This document shows positions 32,942 to 39,560 of a DNA stretch of 39,560 bases, in pieces. Within the stretch, counting starts at the first letter, position 1. Each line of letters begins with the position of its first letter. The notes under the pieces are model-generated. The model was given only the letters and a program-made list of their open reading frames with translations. It did no database searches and had not been told where the DNA came from. The translations under genes and the position numbers were made by a program. The DNA is from Kiritimatiellia bacterium (lineage in GTDB: Bacteria; Verrucomicrobiota; Kiritimatiellia; CAIVKH01), in the NCBI GenBank assembly GCA_025054615.1, contig JANWZO010000021.1:1-39560 (forward strand). The letters are read 5' to 3'.

Positions 32942-34807
32942 ATGTTGCGGCTCCATCCTCTGTTGCAAGACCACGCTATCATCCAGGCGGACCGGCCCCT
33001 TGAGATCCGCGGCCTGGGGCGCCCTCGAGAATCGATTGAGGTTTCACTCGGCCGACATCGCACACGGGTGACCGCTGGAGAAGACGGCCGATGGACGGTC
33101 GAATTTCCCGCCGTCCCCGCGGGTGAGGAACTTGACCTTACAGCTTCCGGCGCCTCTGAAACGGTCGAGGCCCGCCGCCTCCTCGCCGGCGATGTGTGGT
33201 TGTGCTCGGGCCAGTCGAACATGGAGTGGCAGCTTGAGCTGCTGCCGCATGCTCGATCCGATGTGGAATCTGCGAATGACCCTTGGACACGTTTCTTCGT
33301 CGTCGAACGCTCCAATGAGCGGACGCCGGTCGATTCGGTGCGCGGACAATGGCGGCATGGGGTTCGGGACCACGTGGGCAAGTGTTCTGCGGTCGCCTGG
33401 TATTTTGCCCAGCGCGTACGCCGCGAAACAGGCCGGCCTGTCGGCCTGATCGTTTCAGCCTGGGGGGGCACCAGCATCCTTGCTTGGATGTCTCTTGAAA
33501 CATTGAAACAACGATCTGAATACGCCTCGCACGTCGCGGAATATGAAGCCGCGAGATCCACGCATGAGCGGGTCAACATGTCGCCCCATCCCTATTTTCC
33601 GCGATTGCCGGAAGCCGCCGGATGGGAAGACCCCGATTTCGACGACCGCCTCTGGCAAACCCTTCGCGTGCCCTGCCCATGGCAGCAACAGGGCTGGTAT
33701 TTCAACGGGGTGGTCTGGTACCGCGTGCGCATCCGGCTGCCCGAGGAATGGATTGGCCGCCCGCTCACGCTGAATCTCGGAGTGGTGGATGATTTCGACG
33801 AAACCTACGTCAATGGCGAACGCGTGGGCGGGCTGGGACCGGAGTGCCCGGAAGCCTACAAAACGCCTCGCTGTTATCCGGTGCCCGCCTCGCTGACCCA
33901 AGGGGGCACGCTGGTCATCGCCGTTCGGGTTTTCGACCACTGGGGCGAGGGCGGTATGATGACCCCCGGCAACCTCCATCCGGAGGGTCGGCCCGATGAG
34001 GCCATCCCCCTTCCGTCGATATGGATCGCCAAACCGGAAGCGGAACTCCGCTGGCGCACGGGATCCATCGCCCTCGCGCCTAGCGAGCTGTACAACGGAA
34101 TGATCCATCCTCTCATCGGCTACCCACTTCGGGGTGTCTTGTGGTATCAGGGCGAAAGCGACGTGCGCCGCGCGCAAAGGTATCGAAAACTTCTGCCTGA
34201 CTTTATTGCCTCCATACGCAGCGCTTGGAACGATCCTCGTCTTCCATTCGGGCTTGTCCAGCTCGCTTCTTACATGCCGACCCAGCCCGTGCCGGTCGAA
34301 AGCGAGTGGGCCGAACTGCGCGAGGCACAATGGCTGACATCTCGCGAGTTGTCCGATATCGGATTAATTTCGGCGATGGACCTCGGCGACGCTTTGGACG
34401 TTCACCCGGGCCGAAAGCAACCGGTTGGCGAGCGCCTTGCCGGGTGGGCGCTTGCGGCCGTGTATAGCCGCGCCGACATCGATTGGCGACACCCGGAATG
34501 GGAATCCGCCGAGACCGGAGGACGCTCCATTCTCCTGCGTTTCCGATACTGCGGAGCTGGATTGCGCACGACCGACGGCGCGGCGCCACGCGGATTTCAA
34601 ATTGCCGGTTCCAACCGAACCTGGAAATGGGCGCTTGCGAGAGTGGCGGCTCCGAACGCAATCGCGGTGCATCACCCGGACATTTCGGACCCTGTCGCTG
34701 TGCGGTACGCATGGCAATCAAATCCTGACGCCAATGTGGTCGGCGCCAACGGTTTGCCACTCCTTCCGTTTCGCACAGATGCGTGGCCGCTGATCACTCC
34801 GCCGTAA
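32942..34807 (+). CDS. Sialate O-acetylesterase-like protein
   Basis: A 621-residue SGNH-type esterase. The N-terminus (PLEIRGLGRPRESIEVSLGR) is the Ig-like domain of this family. Then come WLCSGQSNMEWQL with the catalytic Ser, SAWGGTSILAW, the Asn/Asp region LWYQGESDVRRAQRY, and the catalytic Asp-His in DLGDALDVHPGRKQ. An inserted GH2-type jelly roll (about residues 220-325, WYFNGVVWYRVRIRLPEEW and FDETYVNGERVGG) splits the catalytic domain, as is common in the family. There is no signal peptide, unlike most homologues. It probably removes acetyl groups from glycans handled by the adjacent GH2 protein. The substrate is inferred. Confidence 0.9.
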   Translation: MLRLHPLLQDHAIIQADRPLEIRGLGRPRESIEVSLGRHRTRVTAGEDGRWTVEFPAVPAGEELDLTASGASETVEARRLLAGDVWLCSGQSNMEWQLELLPHARSDVESANDPWTRFFVVERSNERTPVDSVRGQWRHGVRDHVGKCSAVAWYFAQRVRRETGRPVGLIVSAWGGTSILAWMSLETLKQRSEYASHVAEYEAARSTHERVNMSPHPYFPRLPEAAGWEDPDFDDRLWQTLRVPCPWQQQGWYFNGVVWYRVRIRLPEEWIGRPLTLNLGVVDDFDETYVNGERVGGLGPECPEAYKTPRCYPVPASLTQGGTLVIAVRVFDHWGEGGMMTPGNLHPEGRPDEAIPLPSIWIAKPEAELRWRTGSIALAPSELYNGMIHPLIGYPLRGVLWYQGESDVRRAQRYRKLLPDFIASIRSAWNDPRLPFGLVQLASYMPTQPVPVESEWAELREAQWLTSRELSDIGLISAMDLGDALDVHPGRKQPVGERLAGWALAAVYSRADIDWRHPEWESAETGGRSILLRFRYCGAGLRTTDGAAPRGFQIAGSNRTWKWALARVAAPNAIAVHHPDISDPVAVRYAWQSNPDANVVGANGLPLLPFRTDAWPLITPP

Positions 34808-34922
34808 TTCGACCCGCCGCTAGAAGCCCTCAGCACGCGGCGCCCGTGCGCCCGGAGGAGCTGCGGAAGAAGAGGCAGTTGCAGCTCTGCATACCGACCA
34901 CTACCCTTATCAACGACAAGCC

Positions 34923-35456
34923 ATGAAATTGCGGATTGAGCACGGCGACATTACAACCCTAACGGTCGACGCGATCGTCAATGCGGCGAATTCATCCTTG
35001 CTGGGTGGCGGAGGCGTCGATGGCGCGATTCATCGCGCGGCAGGCCCCGAACTGCTTGAGGAATGCCGTCGGCTGGGCGGCTGCCCAACCGGCGAGGCGC
35101 GAATCACCAAGGGCTACCGCTTGCCGGCCCGCTATGTGATTCATGCCGTAGGCCCCGTTTGGCGCGGCGGCCAATTCGCCGAAGCCGAACAACTGGCCTC
35201 GTGTTACCGTTATGCGCTGAGGCTAGCGCGCGAACACCATTGCCGGTCGATCGCCTTCCCCTGCATCAGCACCGGGGCCTATCGTTTCCCGCGCGAGGCC
35301 GCCGCCCGCATCGCGGTGGAGACCGTGCGCGCCGAGGCCCCACACCTGCCGGAAGAGTTCGATGTGATCTTCTGCTGTTTTCTCAAGGAAGATTTTGACA
35401 TCTACCAGCGCCTGCTGTCGGCCCCCAATGGAGCCGCCCCGCCTTCAGCGGCCTGA
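34923..35456 (+). CDS. Macrodomain protein (O-acetyl-ADP-ribose deacetylase family)
   Basis: A 177-residue macrodomain that should bind ADP-ribose and remove O-acetyl or mono-ADP-ribose groups. Motifs: [20 protein letters not shown] (the AxAANxxLxGGGGVDG loop with catalytic Asn), [32 protein letters not shown] and [20 protein letters not shown]. This matches the MacroD/YmdB type in length and sequence. The ATG at 34923 is separated from the esterase by 115 bp that contains no recognisable gene, so it may be a separate unit. The C-terminal tail is short and proline/alanine rich. Confidence 0.94.
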   Translation: MKLRIEHGDITTLTVDAIVNAANSSLLGGGGVDGAIHRAAGPELLEECRRLGGCPTGEARITKGYRLPARYVIHAVGPVWRGGQFAEAEQLASCYRYALRLAREHHCRSIAFPCISTGAYRFPREAAARIAVETVRAEAPHLPEEFDVIFCCFLKEDFDIYQRLLSAPNGAAPPSAA

Positions 35457-35547
35457 GCAAACAACGCGATTTTCCACCCCCCGCCCTTTCGATCGGAGCA
35501 GGGAAAACGCGCGAGGCGTGGTGGCGATCACGCCGTTTCAACACATG

Positions 35548-36936
35548 CTAGGGATTTTTCTGAATGCGAATGTAGATCGTGCGGTGATGGCCCAGTCCAT
35601 GCTTGAATGCGTATCCGAGCACATTGGTCGGCGGCGTGGCTGCGATGCCGTTGGTCAGGAGCGTCCACGGACCACTCAGTAGATTGGTCTTGTACCAGAC
35701 GCTGTAGACCTCTCCGCTTTTTGAGCTCCACGCGAGCAGCTCTGTGCCACCGCCGGTATCTACGAATGCTCGAATCGTCGATTCGAAAACGAGAGGATTG
35801 GTTCCTGTTTGAACTTCGTAGCCGTCGGAATAGCTGTCTTCGTCGCTATCGGCCAGCGTAGGCGAGGTTCCGAGCTCAAACTCCGAGAGGTTCGACAACC
35901 CGTCTCCATCGGGATCGTCGCCCGGATTCGCACACGTCGCCGTGCCGCAGAGATTGCTTTCCCACCAATTATGAAGTCCATCGCCATCTTGATCAAAATG
36001 CGAAGAGGGGGCAACGATCGCAATCAACCTTGGGGGCATACTATCATAAAATTGGTCTCGGTTGAGCGCAACGCGCACCACGTTGGTTAGGTTGGGCAAG
36101 ATCATGATGTTCGTGTAGTTTGGCCACCCCAAAACGATTACCCGTCCATCGTTGCGCACAGCGGCAGCAACTGTATACCCCGCTGCAATCGAAACGATGT
36201 TACTCAGGGAGTTTATGTTTGTGGGAAGACTCAGACCCCACGCGATGATTCGGCCATCTGAACGCAGAGCGAGTGTATAACCTGATGTGCATGCAATTTC
36301 GGTGATATTACTTGCCTCGGGTGGAATATTCGTGATTGGGCCGCCTCCGGTGAGACCCCAGACAGCGGGTGTTCCATCGTTTTTGAGAGCAACACTGTGC
36401 CACCCTCCGGCGGCCACTTTGATCACGTTCACAAGTCCAGACGGTACTGACGTTTGGCCGTACACGTTGTTGCCCCATGCATAAACGGTGCCGTCGTTGC
36501 GAACGGCGAGGGTGTGTTCGCCGCCTGCGCTCACATCCACGACATTGTCCAGAGCCGGCGGTACATTTGTGCGACCCATACCATTGTAACCCCAAGCGAA
36601 CACCTTCCCATCATTTCTCAACGCCACTGCATGCGCCGCGATGCCATGAACCTTGAGGATGACAGCGGTCCCCAAAACCGATGAAGGCGGCGTGAGTATC
36701 CCCCAATTCCAATTACTAGCCGTGCCCCAAACAACCAACTGTCCGTTCGCCTTAATCGCAAACATCGCCGTCCAGGGCACGGCCACAGAGACTACATTTG
36801 TCAAGCCCGTAGGTGGATAGAATGGATCCGTTGGTGGAACCGGTTGACCGTCAAGGTCCGTGACCACCACATATCCGCTGATTGCAAAGGCTGTTCCGAC
36901 TGCGAAAACAACCGCCGAAAGGAGTAAGAATTTCAT
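35548..36936 (-). CDS. Secreted RCC1-repeat protein with TSP3-type calcium repeats
   Basis: A 462-residue secreted protein. The signal peptide is MKFLLLSAVVFAVGTAFA. Residues about 45-290 carry six to seven RCC1-like blades, for example VVDVSAGGEHTLAVRNDGTV then YAWG, and HAVALRNDGKVFAWG, forming a beta propeller. Two TSP3-like acidic repeats follow (DQDGDGLHNWWE, DPDGDGLSNLSEFELGTSP, DSDEDSYSDGYEVQTGTNP). The C-terminus (YKTNLLSGPWTLLTNGIAA) is a small domain often ending secreted proteins of Verrucomicrobiota and Kiritimatiellota. ATG at 36936 has GAGGAGG upstream. Surface or extracellular recognition is inferred. No sorting signal was seen. Confidence 0.85.
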   Translation of the reverse strand: MKFLLLSAVVFAVGTAFAISGYVVVTDLDGQPVPPTDPFYPPTGLTNVVSVAVPWTAMFAIKANGQLVVWGTASNWNWGILTPPSSVLGTAVILKVHGIAAHAVALRNDGKVFAWGYNGMGRTNVPPALDNVVDVSAGGEHTLAVRNDGTVYAWGNNVYGQTSVPSGLVNVIKVAAGGWHSVALKNDGTPAVWGLTGGGPITNIPPEASNITEIACTSGYTLALRSDGRIIAWGLSLPTNINSLSNIVSIAAGYTVAAAVRNDGRVIVLGWPNYTNIMILPNLTNVVRVALNRDQFYDSMPPRLIAIVAPSSHFDQDGDGLHNWWESNLCGTATCANPGDDPDGDGLSNLSEFELGTSPTLADSDEDSYSDGYEVQTGTNPLVFESTIRAFVDTGGGTELLAWSSKSGEVYSVWYKTNLLSGPWTLLTNGIAATPPTNVLGYAFKHGLGHHRTIYIRIQKNP

Positions 36937-37150
36937 GTCGATCCTCCTCAAGCTCACATCAGCAATCGGCATGAATTCGCACTTGCTGTGCAAGGTTTTG
37001 ATCGCTCTGAAGAATTCGTCAATCGTGATTTTTCAAAATCGAACGTCCGATATCTGATCTCCTGTGAATTTCATCGCTACGTGTATCGCGTATCGAGCGA
37101 ATACCACGGTAGCGGCAGGATCGGGTCATTGAGTGTTACTTTTCGCCCCA

Positions 37151-38011
37151 TTACGGATGCTGAAGACATCTCAGATGACGCCAGCTTTCAATGTGCCGTG
37201 GATAGTGCGAAATCATCCAAACCCATTGTTTGAATCGCATCCGTCGGGTCAGCGGCTGGCGACGGGACTCGATGAACCCCAAAAAGGTCTTCTCCCGCGC
37301 CCGTTCTCGCGCTTTTTGAGCAACTTCCGGCGGATAAAGCGAGGGGTATGTTCGGATGAGATACTCGACAAACCTCACATGGGCTAGCCATGTTTTGGTA
37401 TGAAGGGTTCGGTTCGCATCATGCTGGCGATAGAGCAGCAGCGGCTCATCTAGCAGGACCCCACGATAACCGGCGGCAAGCATCTGCATGTAATAATCAT
37501 AATCTTCGTGGTAGAGGAGCTTCTCCCGATAGCGGAAACGTCGTGCGATCTCACCGCGAAGCAGAGTCGTGGCCGGGACAAAATTGCGGATGGGCAGAAG
37601 GGTGGTGTCAAACTGTGGAAAACGGGTGACCCGGTCTATTGAACCGAAAAAACGGCACTGGGTGTAACAATAGGCAATCTGGGGATCCGCCTGTTGCGAC
37701 AAAAGCGCAAAGGTTTTCTCCAAAAATTTCGGGTCAAGGCGGTCATCGGCATCCAGGTTGACGACATAATCGCCGACCGACATCGCGAATCCGGCATTTC
37801 TGACCGCGGGCAGCCCTCGATGCTCAAATCGAACATATCGAACAGGGGGCGGAAAGGATCGCGCAACCTCGCCCGTTCCATCCTGTGAACCATCATCGAG
37901 GACTATAATTTCGGTCGGTGGCAAGGTCTGCGATAGCGCACTTTCCAACGCCTCGGCCAGGTAGCGCTCCGCGTTATAGGCCGGAATGATAATGGAGATC
38001 TTTGGACGCAT
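37151..38011 (-). CDS. Family 2 glycosyltransferase
   Basis: A 286-residue GT-A inverting glycosyltransferase. N-terminal ISIIIPAYNAERYLAEALES and IIVLDDGSQDGTGEV form the nucleotide-sugar site. LDADDRLDP is the DXD metal motif, EDYDYYMQML holds the probable catalytic base, and RQHDANRTLHTKTW lies near the end. No membrane segment or signal peptide is seen. It probably builds envelope or capsular glycans, with acceptor unknown. The ATG at 38011 gives MRPKISIIIPAYNAERYL, and the GTG at 38035 is an alternative. It faces the esterase-like gene divergently. Confidence 0.93.
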   Translation of the reverse strand: MRPKISIIIPAYNAERYLAEALESALSQTLPPTEIIVLDDGSQDGTGEVARSFPPPVRYVRFEHRGLPAVRNAGFAMSVGDYVVNLDADDRLDPKFLEKTFALLSQQADPQIAYCYTQCRFFGSIDRVTRFPQFDTTLLPIRNFVPATTLLRGEIARRFRYREKLLYHEDYDYYMQMLAAGYRGVLLDEPLLLYRQHDANRTLHTKTWLAHVRFVEYLIRTYPSLYPPEVAQKARERAREKTFLGFIESRRQPLTRRMRFKQWVWMISHYPRHIESWRHLRCLQHP

Positions 38012-38146
38012 GCGGTTGCTCGGCAATCGAGCCACTACCGGCCGGATGACCGCTTGTCAACAAGCATACTCGTCGAATCCTCGGCGTTACCTGTAACATC
38101 CGCCGGTCAATTACGGTCGGAATCGTTTTTTTTATGTTATTTGCTT

Positions 38147-39560
38147 ATGAAGCGAATATTTCCCCGCAAGGCCCTTTCTCTCGCCGCCCTTGTTTGGTGC
38201 TCGGCGACAGCGTCGATTCATGCCCAGATCTATGAGTCTTTGTTTACCAATCTCTATTACTCATTATTCTTGACGAACACTCTGCGGCTCTACGTGCCCG
38301 AAGAATGCGGTCCAACCGGCGTCATGGGCGTGCTGATGTTTTTCAACGGGAGCGGGGAAGACCGCAGATTTATGACGCAAATTCCCTGGGTCCAAAACTT
38401 CGCACGTACTCATCGTTTCGCAGTGATGGCTACCGACGGCAACTGGGAACTGGACAATCACAACCGGGCCCAATTTTTCCAGGACCTTACGAACATTTTA
38501 CGGCTGGCGGAGGCGATTTCCGGCCGCACAAATCTGCTCAATGCGCCCTACATGTTCATGGGCCATTCGTTTGGTGCGTTCTCCGCCAACTATGTGGGGC
38601 TGGAAGCCTCGGACCGAACGATCGGATATGTCGCGCATAAAGCCCATTACTGGGATTACGAGTATTATCGAACTCCCTCTTACACGGGTATTTGGAGCCA
38701 CTTGCCGCTCGCCACAAATATTGCGGGCCGCTATGTGATCGGCGCCTTCGTTCCCGGAGAGCGGGATGGGAACGGCGCGGCGAATCCGTGGAGAGTCCAA
38801 CACGAAGCCTATCAGTACCTATTGATGGACGGAGGGCAGGTCTCGTTCGCCATCGATTATGACACCGGCCATGATGACACCTTGAATCAAGGCCACGACT
38901 TCGGCTTTTCGGTGATGAGCGAAGCCATTCGGCTTCGCCATCCGGGTTTTGTACCGGCGACCGGTTACACGCCGCTGGCGTGGCTGCCCATAACCAATGG
39001 CTGGCTGGTTGATCGGGTACTCCTCTCCTCCAATCCGAGCCCCGTCAATCCGAACAGCACGATCGTCGTGCGGCCGTCGTGGCCGACGATGACCAACTTC
39101 AGCGCCTACACGGCGCCGCTGACGAATGCGTCGTGGTTGCCGAGCCGGGGTGCGGCGCGCGCGTATCGGGCGTTCACCTCTACGCAGCCGACCTATCAGA
39201 AGCGAGTGCCCGCGCCGAAACAGAACCCGCTGGTGATCGAGACACCAGTGAGGTTTCAGCGGTTTCGCGCCGGGGACGCGGTGCGGGTGGTGGCCGACAC
39301 ACGGGAATGGACCGCGGCCAAGCGCATGACGCTGTTTGTCAACGATGTCGAGATAGGCACGCTGACCAACCGGCCGTGGGTGTGGACGGTTCCCAACATC
39401 TCCACGGGGGCGCACACGTTGGTGGTGGAGGCCAGCGACGAGCAAGGGACTAACTATGCGGCGTTTGTGTTTATCACCGCAGACGGTCCGCTGACGCGGA
39501 CCAATCGGTGGACCGGTGGAGCCACCAACAACCATTTTGGGGCTGCTGCCAACTGGTCCG
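38147..39560 (+). CDS. Secreted esterase-like protein with Ig-like domain and adhesin-type repeat (partial, runs off right edge)
   Basis: From the ATG at 38147 the frame stays open to the end (471 codons). A signal peptide is visible (MKRIFPRKALSLAALVW then CSATASIHAQ). Residues about 45-270 look like an alpha/beta hydrolase of the poly(3-hydroxybutyrate)-depolymerase or feruloyl esterase type: VMGVLMFFNGSGEDR and the nucleophile YMFMGHSFGAFSANYVG (Ser141), with His-rich TGHDDTLNQGHDFGF near residue 250. An Ig-like domain (TLFVNDVEIGTLTNRPW, VVEASDEQGTNYAAF) follows, then WTGGATNN and FGAAANWS, which resemble repeats of autotransporter-like surface proteins. The substrate is unknown. The frame is incomplete, so I cannot say how many repeats follow. 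Confidence 0.8.
   Translation, partial: MKRIFPRKALSLAALVWCSATASIHAQIYESLFTNLYYSLFLTNTLRLYVPEECGPTGVMGVLMFFNGSGEDRRFMTQIPWVQNFARTHRFAVMATDGNWELDNHNRAQFFQDLTNILRLAEAISGRTNLLNAPYMFMGHSFGAFSANYVGLEASDRTIGYVAHKAHYWDYEYYRTPSYTGIWSHLPLATNIAGRYVIGAFVPGERDGNGAANPWRVQHEAYQYLLMDGGQVSFAIDYDTGHDDTLNQGHDFGFSVMSEAIRLRHPGFVPATGYTPLAWLPITNGWLVDRVLLSSNPSPVNPNSTIVVRPSWPTMTNFSAYTAPLTNASWLPSRGAARAYRAFTSTQPTYQKRVPAPKQNPLVIETPVRFQRFRAGDAVRVVADTREWTAAKRMTLFVNDVEIGTLTNRPWVWTVPNISTGAHTLVVEASDEQGTNYAAFVFITADGPLTRTNRWTGGATNNHFGAAANWS

Noticed and set aside
38053-38064. Palindrome CTTGTCAACAAG between the glycosyltransferase and esterase genes as an operator
   Set aside because: A single short 12-bp palindrome with no second copy. 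It could be chance, so it is not listed as a feature.
38819-39535. Minus-strand frame opposite the esterase-like gene
   Set aside because: Arg-rich shadow. The plus-strand frame is open and has a signal peptide and domains.

Overview
The window looks like a GC-rich chromosome segment from a free-living member of the PVC group, most likely Verrucomicrobiota or Kiritimatiellota. This placement is inferred from gene content and style: a secreted RCC1/TSP3-type protein with the 'TNLLSGPWTLLTNG' ending, large secreted GH2 and sialate-esterase proteins, a GYF_2 membrane protein, and short intergenic palindromes. No rRNA or phylogenetic marker was compared. Genes are densely packed and many neighbours overlap by ATGA or GTGA, so translationally coupled operons are common.

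Region by region: (1) 1-1282 is a gene graveyard next to the 3' end of a tRNA-Leu(CAG). It holds a truncated second copy of the EVE-domain gene, the C-terminus of a DNA methyltransferase, and a decayed DUF4258/DUF2283 pair. (2) 1410-5988 has the intact EVE gene, a striking array of five 17-bp palindromes with a 31-32 bp period, dusB, an aldo/keto reductase and a conserved unknown. (3) 6156-11569 is an aspartate-family/isoleucine operon: homoserine dehydrogenase, a phosphoglycerate-mutase-like protein that has lost its catalytic residues, aspartokinase and citramalate synthase. A terminator lies upstream in the leader. (4) 11689-13511 has yceH, a GYF_2 membrane protein and a hotdog thioesterase that probably serves menaquinone synthesis. 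(5) 13545-18886 (minus strand) is a menaquinone operon, menB, zinc-ribbon protein, menA, menC, menE, SGNH lipoprotein.

(6) 18884-22149 is a degraded insertion. menH, which should precede menB, survives as a 5' stub at about 22149 and a frameshifted 3' part at about 19140-18884. Between them lie a double-hairpin repeat, an IS5-type transposase remnant, an intact D-lactate dehydrogenase-type gene and the tail of an aldehyde dehydrogenase gene. (7) 22331-25980 has a HAD phosphatase, recG and a membrane protein. (8) 26201-34807 is a carbohydrate cluster: a giant secreted GH2-like protein divergent from an MFS transporter, a DUF3592 protein and a sialate O-acetylesterase-like protein. (9) 34923-39560 has a macrodomain protein, a secreted RCC1/TSP3 protein, a family 2 glycosyltransferase and a secreted esterase-like protein that runs off the right edge.

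The strongest candidates for something undescribed are the metal-site-less mutase-like protein fixed between hom and lysC, the helically phased palindrome array before dusB, the menH gene split by inserted DNA while the rest of the men operon stays intact, and the GH2-like protein without the usual Asn-Glu acid/base motif.
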